DNA of 64,000 nt from Leifsonia sp. fls2-241-R2A-40a (lineage in GTDB: Bacteria; Actinomycetota; Actinomycetes; Actinomycetales; Microbacteriaceae), in assembly GCF_030209575.1 (NCBI RefSeq), contig NZ_JARVRS010000001.1:2480001-2544000 (forward strand). Reading direction: 5' to 3'. Below, piece after piece: positions 51,806 to 60,236 of the stretch. The first letter of the stretch is position 1. Each line of letters opens with the position of its first letter. Both the position numbers and the translations under genes were made by a program. The notes below the pieces were generated by a model. It ran no database searches and was not told where the DNA came from. It worked only from the letters and a program-made list of their open reading frames with translations.

Positions 51806-54650
51806 TGCAGAGCGGCGGCTTGATCTTCAGCACGTTCTTGTAGTCACCGGTGGGCTGGACGATGCAGCCCTCGGCGAGCATCCGCTCGCACACGAGTGCG
51901 GCCTCCGCGGTCGCCGGCTTCAGCGTCTCGCGGTCGAGCACCAGTTCCATCCCGAGGTACAGACCCATGCCGTGGACCGCGCCGACGAGCGGATGCCGGT
52001 CGCCCAGCTGCCGCAGGCGCTCGGCGAGGTGGTCGCCGACGACCGCCGCGTTCTGCTGCAGCCCCTCGTCCCGCATCACGTCGAGCACCGTCAGCCCGAC
52101 GACCGAGGACACCGGGCTGCCGCCGGCCGAGGAGAAGAAGCTGCCCTCCGCGGCGAACGACTCGGCGATCTCGCGGCGCGTGATGACGGCGCCGAGCGGC
52201 TGGCCGTTGCCCATCGCCTTAGCGACCGTGATGACGTCCGGGACGACGCCCTGCTGCTCCGACCCCCAGAAGTAGTGGCCGAGCCGGCCGTAGCCGACCT
52301 GCACCTCGTCGGCGATGCACACGCCGCCGCGGGCGCGGATCCGCTCGTAGACGCCGGCGAGGTAGCCCTCGGGCAGCATCAACCCGCCGGCGTTGCCGAA
52401 CACCGGCTCGGCGATGTACCCGGCGACCTCGGTTCCGGCCGCGTCGAGTTCGGCGAGATCCGCATCCAGGTCCCGGAGGTAGGCGGCGGCCGAATCCGGG
52501 CCGCGGTGGATGCCGCGCAGGGAGTTCGGTGCCGCGACGAGCTTCACCCAGTCGGGCCGGGTCTCCAGCGCCCGCGGGTTGTCGCCGAGCGACGACGAGA
52601 CCGCATCCGAGGCCATGGTCCAGCCGTGGTAGGCCTCGGTGACCGCCAGGATGGTGCGCCGGCCGGTGTGGATCTGCGCGAGCCGGAGGGCGAGGTCCAC
52701 CGCCTCGCTGCCGCTGTTGACGAGGAAGACGGTGTCGAGGCCGTCCGGCGCGATCTCCGCCAGTCGTTCCGTGAACCGCGAGAGCTCGTCGTAGTGGAAG
52801 CGCGAGTTGGTGTTGAGGCGCGCCCACTGGTCGCGCACCGCGTCGACGAGACGAGGGTGCCCGTGGCCGATCTGCGTGACGTTGTTGACCATGTCGATGT
52901 AGCTCTGCGCGCCCGTGTCGACGAGGTGGTGGCGCCAACCGCGCTCGATGAGCGTTGGATGCGCGAAGTAGTGCTCCTGCACCTCGGCGAACGTCGCATC
53001 CCGTCGCGCGAGCGACTCGGCCGGGTCGGGGACGGGGACGGTGAGGTCGACACCGAACAGGGTGGAGGGGTCGGGCGAGACGGCCGTCCAGCCGTCCAAG
53101 GGAAGTGTGGGCGTGACGAACGCGGGCGGCCGGTGCCCGGACAGGGTGCTCAGTTGGACCGTGAGGTGGATCGCGGTGCCGATCGCCTCGCCGCGCTCGA
53201 CCGTCGCCGTGGTCAGCGGGCGTGTGAGCCCGTCCAGCCAGAGGTCGACGCCGTCGCCGCGGAGCAGCCAGGATCCGCCGACGAGCGCCAGCTCGCCCGC
53301 GAACGGCGCGGTCACCTCGACGCCGGTGGGCGCCTCCAGGGTGACGGCCAGGGCAACGGTGGGCGACGGCAGGGAGCGGTCGGTGCGCGCGCGCGTCAGC
53401 CGCGCCTCGGCGTAGCGGGTGAGGGCGTGGCCGTGGTCGCGGCAGACCCGCGCGAGGACGGCGTCCTCGGCGCCCGGCCGCAGCCAGCCGCCGGCGTCCA
53501 GGTCGCGGGACTCGACGGACAGGTCGGCGAGGTTCTGCGGAGCGCTTGCCAGGGGGACCAGGCGAGCGAGCGGGGGGATGGGCGTGGGTGCGGGCGCCTG
53601 CGCGGGTGCGTGCGTTTCCGTGGTCGCTCGTGCCAGTCGCGCTCGGATAAGGGTCTCGAGCTCGTCGGCGTCCAGCCGTCGCGCGACGTCGAAGGCGACC
53701 CACTCGTGCGCGCGGTTCTCGTCGGCGTAGGTGTTGTCCGCATCCAGAGTGACCTGCTGCTCGCCGCTGACGACGAGTACTGCTCCGCGCAGCACGACGA
53801 GGGGCCACAGCGCCGCCAGGTCGGCGTCCTCGAGCGGGGACTCGGCGTGGAAGGCGTCGATGACCTCCAGCACGGAGAGCGGGTCGTCGGAGACGTGGTG
53901 CAGCGCGCTGGCGACGGTGGCGGCGAGCTCGGCGACCAGCCATCCGTCGGAGACGTCTCCGAAGTCGATGACGCCCGGACCGCCTTCGCCGAGGACGATG
54001 TTGTCGTCGGTGACGTCGCCGTGGACCGCCTGCACGCGCAGGCGGCCACGAAGCGGCGCCAGACGCGCGAGCGCCGCGTCGGCCGCCTCCCGGACCACGG
54101 CGCGTTTCGCGGGCTGCTCCACATGGTCGAGCAGCAACTCGACGACCTCGCCGCTGACCCGCGCATCCCATTGGGTGGTGCGGTCGAGTCCCGGGTGCTG
54201 CAGGCCGGAGAGCCCGCTGGCGACACGTCCGGCGAGGGTCCCGAGGGTGCGCAGCTGCTCGCGAGAGGGACGGCCGACGTCGGTCAGCGGCTCGCCGTCG
54301 AGGTAGCGGAGAACCCGGGCGAGGAGGGTGGTACCGCGCACGTCGACCGGGACGAGGTCGGCGCCGTCGCTCGCAAAGATCACTTCGGGGATGCGGATGC
54401 CCGAGCCGGCGAGCACGGAGAGGGCCGCGTTCTGCGCCCGGAGCTCATCCGCCGAGAAGACCGGGTTCGCGAGCTTCAAGACGTAGCGGTCGGCGCCGGT
54501 GTCGATGCGGAAGTTGCGATCCTGGTTGCTCGCCAGCTCGGTGATGGTGCCTTCGAGGCCGAACCGTGCGGCCGCGATGGTCGCGGCGTCGTCGGGCGTG
54601 ACCTCGGGGCGGGGGAGCCCGGGCTGGGTGAGGAAGTCGAAGTTCGGCAA
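51744..54650 (-). CDS. APH kinase-like / aminotransferase class III fusion protein
   Basis: A 968-aa three-domain protein. Residues ~1-330 are an aminoglycoside-phosphotransferase-like kinase (HGD at 210-212 in 'VHGDVTDDNIVLG', then 'GVIDFGDVSDGWLV'). Residues ~400-500 are a beta-rich M23-like segment ('VTAPFAGELALVGGSWLL'). Residues ~540-968 are a class III aminotransferase ('NSGSEAVDLALRLA', PLP Lys811 in 'ITVAKAMGNGQPLGAVI'). The order resembles kinase-aminotransferase/phospholyase fusions related to AGXT2L. It may phosphorylate and then transaminate or eliminate an amino-alcohol. Start appears to be TTG at 54650; no nearby ATG keeps the kinase N-terminus. Confidence 0.88.
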   Translation of the reverse strand: MPNFDFLTQPGLPRPEVTPDDAATIAAARFGLEGTITELASNQDRNFRIDTGADRYVLKLANPVFSADELRAQNAALSVLAGSGIRIPEVIFASDGADLVPVDVRGTTLLARVLRYLDGEPLTDVGRPSREQLRTLGTLAGRVASGLSGLQHPGLDRTTQWDARVSGEVVELLLDHVEQPAKRAVVREAADAALARLAPLRGRLRVQAVHGDVTDDNIVLGEGGPGVIDFGDVSDGWLVAELAATVASALHHVSDDPLSVLEVIDAFHAESPLEDADLAALWPLVVLRGAVLVVSGEQQVTLDADNTYADENRAHEWVAFDVARRLDADELETLIRARLARATTETHAPAQAPAPTPIPPLARLVPLASAPQNLADLSVESRDLDAGGWLRPGAEDAVLARVCRDHGHALTRYAEARLTRARTDRSLPSPTVALAVTLEAPTGVEVTAPFAGELALVGGSWLLRGDGVDLWLDGLTRPLTTATVERGEAIGTAIHLTVQLSTLSGHRPPAFVTPTLPLDGWTAVSPDPSTLFGVDLTVPVPDPAESLARRDATFAEVQEHYFAHPTLIERGWRHHLVDTGAQSYIDMVNNVTQIGHGHPRLVDAVRDQWARLNTNSRFHYDELSRFTERLAEIAPDGLDTVFLVNSGSEAVDLALRLAQIHTGRRTILAVTEAYHGWTMASDAVSSSLGDNPRALETRPDWVKLVAAPNSLRGIHRGPDSAAAYLRDLDADLAELDAAGTEVAGYIAEPVFGNAGGLMLPEGYLAGVYERIRARGGVCIADEVQVGYGRLGHYFWGSEQQGVVPDVITVAKAMGNGQPLGAVITRREIAESFAAEGSFFSSAGGSPVSSVVGLTVLDVMRDEGLQQNAAVVGDHLAERLRQLGDRHPLVGAVHGMGLYLGMELVLDRETLKPATAEAALVCERMLAEGCIVQPTGDYKNVLKIKPPLCITRESADRFVDALDLVLATL

Positions 54651-54747
54651 CGGGGCTCCAGGACTCGGCGGCTGACTGCGGTCAGTCTAATGAGGGACTA
54701 CCGACGCGGTGTCCATGGCGCTGCGAAGCTGTGGACACGGCGCCGAT

Positions 54748-54756
54748 TGTGGATAA
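54748..54756 (-). promoter_or_regulatory. DnaA-box-like 9-mer
   Basis: TGTGGATAA, read on the minus strand, matches TTATNCACA exactly. It lies in the 170-base divergent region between the aminotransferase fusion and DUF3054 genes, 18 bases after a related TGTGGACAC. Single sites occur by chance, so function is uncertain. Confidence 0.35.
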
Positions 54757-54820
54757 CCCTCGGTATCAACACGGGTAGCGTCCAGCGAACCTTCGGGGGT
54801 CTCCGCGTAGCCTGGAGCCC

Positions 54821-55231
54821 GTGAAGCCCTGGAGGACCGCGCTCGCCGCATTCGTCATCGACGTGGCCCTCGTTACTCTTTTCGTGCTGGTCGGGCGTCG
54901 CAGTCACGGCGAGGCGAACAGCGCCGGCGGCATCGTCGAGACGCTGTGGCCGTTCCTCGTCGGCCTCGTCGTCGGATGGCTCGTCACCTGGGCGTGGCGC
55001 CGTCCGCTCGCCATCGTCTGGCCGGGCATCCCGGTGTGGCTGATGACCGTGGCGCTCGGGATGCTCATCCGCACTTCGGCGGGGCAGGGCGTCGAGCCGT
55101 CCTTCATCGCCGTCGCGGCCGTCGTCCTCGGGGTGTTCCTCGTCGGGTGGCGCCTGATCGCGCTGCCGTTCGCACGTCGCCGGCGGAGTGTCGCCGCCGC
55201 TCGCGTCGCGGTCGAGCGCGTCGGGCGCTAG
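54821..55231 (+). CDS. DUF3054 membrane protein
   Basis: A 136-aa protein with four hydrophobic segments and the DUF3054 sequence start 'DVALVTLFVLVGRRSHGE', including 'FLVGLVVGWLVTWAWRRPLAI' and 'WPGIPVWLMTVALGMLIR'. GTG start. Function unknown; common in actinobacteria. Confidence 0.88.
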   Translation: MKPWRTALAAFVIDVALVTLFVLVGRRSHGEANSAGGIVETLWPFLVGLVVGWLVTWAWRRPLAIVWPGIPVWLMTVALGMLIRTSAGQGVEPSFIAVAAVVLGVFLVGWRLIALPFARRRRSVAAARVAVERVGR

Positions 55232-55260
55232 GTAACGCCCCTCCGCCTTCCCTCGTGCGG

Positions 55261-56373
55261 TCAGCCCACCAGGTGAAGCTCGCGGCTTGAGTTGTTGAGC
55301 CGGTGCCCGCCGTCTTCCGCTGCGACCACGATGTCCTCGATGCGCACCCCGAACCGGCCCGGAAGATAGATGCCCGGCTCGATCGAGAAGCACATCCCGG
55401 CTTCGATCGGACGCTCCTCTCCTTCCACCAGGTACGGCGGCTCGTGCGTCGTCACGCCGATTCCGTGTCCGACACGGTGGATGAAGAACTCGCCATAGCC
55501 CGCCTCCCGGATAACCCGGCGCGCCACGCGGTCGATCTCCTGGCAGGGCACCCCGACCGCGACGGCCTCGAAGGCGGTCTGCTGTGCGGCCTTGACCACC
55601 TCGAACACCTCGTGCTCCTCGTCCGTCGGCTCGCCGACATGGACCGTGCGGGTCGTGTCCGAGCCGTACCCGTCGAGCAGGCCCCCGAAGTCGAGCACGA
55701 CGGTGTCGCCCTCCGCGATGATCCGGTCGCCGGGTTCGTGGTGCGGATCGGCCCCGTTCGGCCCGGCGGCCACGATCGTGAAGTCGACCTGGCTGTGTCC
55801 GTGTTCGCGAAGCAGCCGGTCGAGTTCGGCCGCCAGCTGCAGTTCCGTGCGGCCGGCGAACGGAAGTCGAAGGACGTCCTCGAACGTCGCGTCGGCGGCG
55901 GCGCCCGCCGCGGCCAGCCGGTCGACCTCGTCCTCCGTCTTGACGGCGCGCAGCAGCGGGAGCGCGTTCGAGATCGCGGCGAAGCGGGCGGACGGCAGTT
56001 TCTCCTGCAGGCCCAGCAGGTGCATGGCCCACGTCGCGTCGGAGATCGCGTAGCGTCCGTCCGGTCGGAGCAACCCAGCGGCCGGCACGTACTCGTCGTC
56101 GCCGTCGGCCCAGTCGGCCAGCCGGATGGCGCCCGCGGCGCGGGTCTCGGCGGCACCGCCGCGTTCGAGCGCGGGCACCAGCATCGTCGGTTCACCGTCG
56201 GCCGGGATGACGAGCAGCGTGATCCGCTCGGTCGTCGCGACAGGGAGGTAGTCCGCGAAGTACGCCAGGTCCGGGCCGGGCGCGACGACCAGGCCGTCAA
56301 AACCGGCGGCCTGCGCCTGGCGCGCGCCGCGCTCCAGGCGCTCGGCGAAATGGCGCGCGGTGATCTCCTGCAT
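55261..56373 (-). CDS. M24 family aminopeptidase (Xaa-Pro peptidase-like)
   Basis: A 370-aa metallopeptidase. The N-terminal ~140 residues are a creatinase-like domain. The catalytic pita-bread domain shows the metal ligands: Asp in 'VVLDFGG' and 'GSDTTRTVHV', His in 'HRVGHGIGVTTHEPPY', Glu in 'SIEPGIYLPG' and 'GVRIEDIVV'. It removes N-terminal residues next to proline in cytoplasmic peptides. GAGGAG before the ATG fixes the start. Lies 73 bases downstream of the acyl-CoA dehydrogenase gene in the same direction. Confidence 0.92.
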   Translation of the reverse strand: MQEITARHFAERLERGARQAQAAGFDGLVVAPGPDLAYFADYLPVATTERITLLVIPADGEPTMLVPALERGGAAETRAAGAIRLADWADGDDEYVPAAGLLRPDGRYAISDATWAMHLLGLQEKLPSARFAAISNALPLLRAVKTEDEVDRLAAAGAAADATFEDVLRLPFAGRTELQLAAELDRLLREHGHSQVDFTIVAAGPNGADPHHEPGDRIIAEGDTVVLDFGGLLDGYGSDTTRTVHVGEPTDEEHEVFEVVKAAQQTAFEAVAVGVPCQEIDRVARRVIREAGYGEFFIHRVGHGIGVTTHEPPYLVEGEERPIEAGMCFSIEPGIYLPGRFGVRIEDIVVAAEDGGHRLNNSSRELHLVG

Positions 56374-56446
56374 GGCCTCTCCTCGGTCTGTCTCGGTGCG
56401 GTGGTCTGTAGGCGGTGAGCTCGCGGTCGCGGTGGGTCGTCCGCGG

Positions 56447-57640
56447 CTAGTCGTCGACCGGCCCGAGCCAGGCGTTCGCGACCGTGTTGTGGGCCGACTC
56501 GGCGTCGGACGGGTGAAACATCCCCGCGAGCACGTCGCGATAGAGCCGGCCGAGCTCACTCCCCGCGAAGAAGGTCGAACCGCCCGAGACCCGGATGGCC
56601 TGATCCACTACGCGGCGTGCGGTCTCGGTCGCCCGGACCTTCAGCCCGACGAGCTTCGGGAACCACAGCCGACCGTGGTCGGCGAGCGCATCCACATCCC
56701 CGGCGAGCGCATCCAATTGCGGGAGCAGCGCATCCTGATCGATGGCCGCGTCCGCCACCCGCCAGCGGATGTCCGGATCGTTCGCGTAGCTGCGCCCCTC
56801 GTTCTTCAGGCTCGTCCGGCGGTGCGCGGACTCGACGGCCAGTTCGAGGGCGCGCGCCCCGATGCCGGTGTAGACGGCCGCTAGCAGGATCTCGAAGTTG
56901 GCGAAGATCGCGAACACGAGCGGATCGGGGTTCGGCCCCGGGTCCAGCCGCCGGACGATCCGGTCGGCGGGCGATCGGGCGCCGTCGAGCACCGTGGTGT
57001 TGCTCTGCGTCGCGCGCATCCCGAGGGTGTCCCAGTCCTCGCGGATCTCGAAGCCGCCGCCGGTGCGCTCGATGAAGCCGTAGACGATCTTGGGCGCGTC
57101 CGGACTCGTGCTGTCGAGCCCCATGGTGCCCAGCCGCGTCCAGGCCGGAGAGAGCGAGGTGAAGATCTTGCGCCCGTGGAAACGGTAGGAGCCGTCGGGC
57201 TCGGGGCGTGCCTCTGTCGTGGAGCCGAAGAGGACGAGGTCATTGCCGGCCTCGCTCAGCCCGAAGGCGAACACTTCGCCCTCCCCGGCCTCTCGGAGCA
57301 CGAACTCGAGCGAATCGTCACCGCGGTCGCGAAGCGTCTTTGCGATCCCTGTCCAGACCAGGTGCATGTTGACGGCGAGGGCGGTCGCCGGGGCGGCGCC
57401 CGCGAGCCGGGCCTGCAGCTGCGCGGTCTGCTGCAAGCTGAGGCCGCGACCGCCGAACTCGACCGGGACCAGCGCCTTGAGATAGCCGCCGTCCGCGAGC
57501 TCGGCGAAGTCTTCGGTGAAGAACCGGTTATCGCGGTCGTACCCGGCTGCGCGATCGCGGATGCGGGCCAGGAGTTCGTCGCCTAGGAGGTCGTCGCCGG
57601 AGGTGTCGGGAGGTGCGGGGGAGGTGCTGTGCTCGGTCAC
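56447..57640 (-). CDS. Acyl-CoA dehydrogenase family protein
   Basis: A 397-aa flavoprotein with the three-domain acyl-CoA dehydrogenase layout. 'VFAFGLSEAGNDLVLFGSTTEARPEPDGSYRFHGRKIFTSLSPAW' is the middle-domain region, with 'VYTGIGARALELAVESAHRR' in the C-terminal helical part. The usual catalytic Glu context is not obvious, so a related monooxygenase or dehydrogenase is possible. The GTG at 57640 with GAGG upstream was chosen. The M24 peptidase gene follows. Confidence 0.85.
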   Translation of the reverse strand: MTEHSTSPAPPDTSGDDLLGDELLARIRDRAAGYDRDNRFFTEDFAELADGGYLKALVPVEFGGRGLSLQQTAQLQARLAGAAPATALAVNMHLVWTGIAKTLRDRGDDSLEFVLREAGEGEVFAFGLSEAGNDLVLFGSTTEARPEPDGSYRFHGRKIFTSLSPAWTRLGTMGLDSTSPDAPKIVYGFIERTGGGFEIREDWDTLGMRATQSNTTVLDGARSPADRIVRRLDPGPNPDPLVFAIFANFEILLAAVYTGIGARALELAVESAHRRTSLKNEGRSYANDPDIRWRVADAAIDQDALLPQLDALAGDVDALADHGRLWFPKLVGLKVRATETARRVVDQAIRVSGGSTFFAGSELGRLYRDVLAGMFHPSDAESAHNTVANAWLGPVDD

Positions 57641-57691
57641 GTTCCTCAGATTAGGCGAGCGTGACCGAGCGCGGCAGACCGCGCCCGAACC

Positions 57692-57700
57692 TGTGGACAA
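57692..57700 (-). promoter_or_regulatory. DnaA-box-like TGTGGACAA
   Basis: On the minus strand this reads TTGTCCACA, the DnaA box preferred in Streptomyces and mycobacteria. It lies in the short gap between the SDR and acyl-CoA dehydrogenase genes, with a second TGTGGAC twelve bases on. Functional meaning is unproven. Confidence 0.35.
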
Positions 57701-57718
57701 GCGCGGTCTGTGGACGGA

Positions 57719-58474
57719 TTACTGGGCGGTGTAACCGCCGTCGACCAGGTGGTAGCTGCCGGTGATGAAGCTGGCTGCATCGGAGGCGAGGAACGCGACG
57801 AGAGAAGCCACTTCCTCCGGCTCGCCGAGGCGGCCGAGCGCATGCTTGCCCTCCAGGAAGCTCAGGGCGTCGGCGTCGAGGTTGGCGGCGACGAGCGGAG
57901 TGCGGATGAATCCCGGGCCCACGGCGACGACGCGGACGCCGGAGCCCGCGTACTCGAGAGCCGCGTTCTGGGTGAGGCCGAGCAGGGCGTGCTTCGCCGT
58001 CACGTACGCCGACGAATTGGCGAAACCGACACTGCCCAGGATGGACGCCATGTTGACGATCGCGCCGCCCCCGTTGGCCGCGATCGCGTCGAGCTGGGGC
58101 TGCATCCCGTAGAAGACGGCGTTCAGGTTCACCTCGATGACCTTGCGCCAGGAGTCCAGCGGATAGTCGCCGACCGGTGCAGAGGCGCCGCCGATTCCGG
58201 CGTTGTTCACGGCGATGCGGAGCGGTGCCAGGTCATTCGCCGCGGCCACGCTGGCCCGCGCGAATTCGGGGTCGGTGACGTCGCCGGCGAGGGCGGCGGC
58301 GGTTCCACCGGCGGCCTGGATCTCGCCGACCACGGCGTTCGCGTTTTCCTCGTTCAGGTCCGTCACCAGGACGGACGCACCGCTCGCGGCGAGCGTCAGG
58401 GCGATGGCGCGGCCGATACCCGAGCCGCCTCCGGTCACGATCGCAGACCGGTCGGCGACGTCGTACTGAGCCAT
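57719..58474 (-). CDS. SDR family oxidoreductase
   Basis: A 251-aa classical short-chain dehydrogenase. The cofactor loop is 'TGGGSGIGRAIA', the Asp of 'VTDLNEE' suggests NAD preference, 'NNAGIGG' follows, and the catalytic residues are S in 'VNMASILGSVGFANSS', then Y-x-x-x-K in 'AYVTAKHA'. The substrate is unknown. AAAGGAG precedes the ATG. It is divergent from a TetR regulator across a perfect palindrome and is surely its target. Confidence 0.92.
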   Translation of the reverse strand: MAQYDVADRSAIVTGGGSGIGRAIALTLAASGASVLVTDLNEENANAVVGEIQAAGGTAAALAGDVTDPEFARASVAAANDLAPLRIAVNNAGIGGASAPVGDYPLDSWRKVIEVNLNAVFYGMQPQLDAIAANGGGAIVNMASILGSVGFANSSAYVTAKHALLGLTQNAALEYAGSGVRVVAVGPGFIRTPLVAANLDADALSFLEGKHALGRLGEPEEVASLVAFLASDAASFITGSYHLVDGGYTAQ

Positions 58475-58489
58475 GGGAAATCTCCTTTC

Positions 58490-58515
58490 AGTTATCCGAC
58501 ACGTGTCGGATAACT
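58490..58515. promoter_or_regulatory. Perfect 26-bp palindromic TetR operator
   Basis: The left arm AGTTATCCGACAC (58490-58502) and right arm GTGTCGGATAACT (58503-58515) are exact reverse complements without spacer. It lies between the SDR start (58474) and the TetR start. Symmetry, length and position make it an operator for both promoters. Confidence 0.85.
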
Positions 58516-58533
58516 CCATTGTACGATCGTCCG

Positions 58534-59184
58534 GTGGATGCACGCCAGCAGAAGACGCTCACCCGGCTGAGTGACGCGATCCTGACCCTCGCCGAGCGCG
58601 GGCCGGTCAGCGACGTGTCGGTGTCGGCGCTGGCCGAAGCGGCCGGGGTGCACCGCTCCACCGTGTACGAGTACGCCGCCTCGCCGCCGGAGCTGCTCGA
58701 GCGCGTGCTGCGGTCGGAGCTGGACGCGCTGCGCGCCGAATACCTCGTCGACGTGACGCCGTCCGATGCCGGGGCAGCCGTCCTCGGCGTGACGCGTGCG
58801 GTGCTCCGGCACGTCGACGAGCACGACGCCGTGTACCGGCGCGGCCTGGGCGCGGAGAGCGGCGCGGCCAGCCTCCACGCCATGCTCAGCGAGCACTTTC
58901 AAGGGTCCATCGACCTCCTGCTGGAGCAGCACAGCCTCGTCGTGCCGGCCGCCGACGACCTCGAGCGGCGCGCCGTCTCCCGCTACCTCGCCGACGGCAC
59001 GATCGGCGCGATCGACGTGTGGCTCACCAGTCCGCGTCCGCGCGACGTGGATGCCTTCCTCGCCCTGGTCGGACGGCTGACTCCGGCCTGGTGGCCCGGC
59101 GGCGACGCGGGGGTGCGCGCGGAGGGAACGCGCCGGCCGCACCACGCGCCGGCGCGCCCGGGAGGCGCATCCCGGGCGGAATAG
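58534..59184 (+). CDS. TetR family transcriptional regulator
   Basis: A 216-aa TetR regulator. HTH 'VSDVSVSALAEAAGVHRSTVYEYAASPPELLERVL'; the rest is a helical effector domain, ending in a ~35-residue Arg/Pro/Gly tail. The GTG at 58534 is favoured: no Shine-Dalgarno is present, and a -10-like TACGAT at 58522-58527 would place the transcript start at or near this codon, so it may be leaderless. A TTG at 58519 is the alternative. Confidence 0.85.
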   Translation: MDARQQKTLTRLSDAILTLAERGPVSDVSVSALAEAAGVHRSTVYEYAASPPELLERVLRSELDALRAEYLVDVTPSDAGAAVLGVTRAVLRHVDEHDAVYRRGLGAESGAASLHAMLSEHFQGSIDLLLEQHSLVVPAADDLERRAVSRYLADGTIGAIDVWLTSPRPRDVDAFLALVGRLTPAWWPGGDAGVRAEGTRRPHHAPARPGGASRAE

Positions 59185-59194
59185 GGTGGATCGC

Positions 59195-60175
59195 ATGGAA
59201 CAACGCATCCTCGGTGGAACCGGTCGGGAGGTGTCGGTCGTCGGACTCGGCACCTGGCAGCTCGGAGCGGACTGGGGTGATGTCTCCGAAGCGGACGCGC
59301 TGGCCGTCCTGGAAGCGGCGGCGGAGTCCGGAGTCACCTTCTTCGACACGGCGGATGTCTACGGCGACGGCCGGAGCGAGCAGATCATCGGACGGTTCGT
59401 GACCGAGCATCCCGAGCTGCCGCTGACCGTCGCCACCAAGATGGGGCGTCGGGAGGCGCAGGATCCGGCCAACTTCACGTTGCCCCGGTTCCGCGAGTGG
59501 ACCGACCGCTCGCGCCGCAACCTCGGAGTCGACCGCCTCGACCTGGTGCAGTTGCACTGCCCGCCGACGCCCGTCTTCTCCACCGACGCGGTGTACGACG
59601 CGCTGGACACCCTCGTGGACGAGGGCGTGGTCGAGAACTACGGGGTCAGCGTCGAGACCGCCGACGAGGCCCTGGCCGCGATCGCACGGCCCGGTACGGC
59701 GACGGTGCAGATCATCGTCAACGCGTTCCGTCTCAAGCCGCTGGATCGCGTCCTTCCCGCGGCGCGCGAGGCCGGGGTCGGGATCATTGCCCGCGTGCCG
59801 CTCGCCTCGGGACTCCTGAGCGGTCGGTACACCGAGCAGACCACCTTCGCCGCGGACGACCACCGGAACTACAACCGCCACGGCGAGGCGTTCGACGTCG
59901 GGGAGACGTTCTCGGGAGTCGACTACGACGAGGGCGTGCAGGCGGCGCGCGAGTTCGCGGCACTCGTGCCGGAGCGCGCGACACCTGCGCAGGCCGCGAT
60001 CGCCTGGATCGTCGCGCAGGACGGAGTGACCACCGTCATTCCCGGCGCGCGCTCGCCCGAGCAGGCGCGCGCGAACGCGGCGGCCGCGTCCGTCCGCCTG
60101 CCCGACGGCTTCGACGCCGCCGTGCACCGCATCTACGACGACCACTTCCGCGCCTCCGTCCACCCCCGCTGGTAG
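59195..60175 (+). CDS. Aldo/keto reductase
   Basis: A 326-aa NADPH-dependent aldo/keto reductase. 'VVGLGTWQLGADWG' and 'GVTFFDTADVYGDGRSEQIIGRF' hold the catalytic Asp and Tyr, the Lys is in 'TVATKMGRR' and the His in 'DLVQLHCPP'. The C-terminal cofactor region is 'TTVIPGARSPEQARAN'. The substrate is unknown. ATG at 59195; a GTG three codons upstream is possible. Ends 11 bases before the first palindromic repeat of the DUF559 cassette. Confidence 0.92.
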   Translation: MEQRILGGTGREVSVVGLGTWQLGADWGDVSEADALAVLEAAAESGVTFFDTADVYGDGRSEQIIGRFVTEHPELPLTVATKMGRREAQDPANFTLPRFREWTDRSRRNLGVDRLDLVQLHCPPTPVFSTDAVYDALDTLVDEGVVENYGVSVETADEALAAIARPGTATVQIIVNAFRLKPLDRVLPAAREAGVGIIARVPLASGLLSGRYTEQTTFAADDHRNYNRHGEAFDVGETFSGVDYDEGVQAAREFAALVPERATPAQAAIAWIVAQDGVTTVIPGARSPEQARANAAAASVRLPDGFDAAVHRIYDDHFRASVHPRW

Positions 60176-60186
60176 CCGCGCCGCCC

Positions 60187-60219
60187 CGTCGAGTTGCGAC
60201 ATGATGTCGCAACTCGACG
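60187..60219. repeat. 33-bp perfect palindrome, left flank of the DUF559 gene
   Basis: The left arm CGTCGAGTTGCGACAT (60187-60202) is separated by one G from its exact reverse complement (60204-60219). CGAATTGGAGCA follows. An inverted, slightly diverged copy lies at 61,199-61,241. No T-run on either side. Confidence 0.85.
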
Positions 60220-60236
60220 CGAATTGGAGCAACGAG

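Noticed and set aside
51543-54824. 1,093-aa plus-strand open frame over the aminotransferase fusion
   Set aside because: Shadow frame; the minus strand carries all catalytic motifs.
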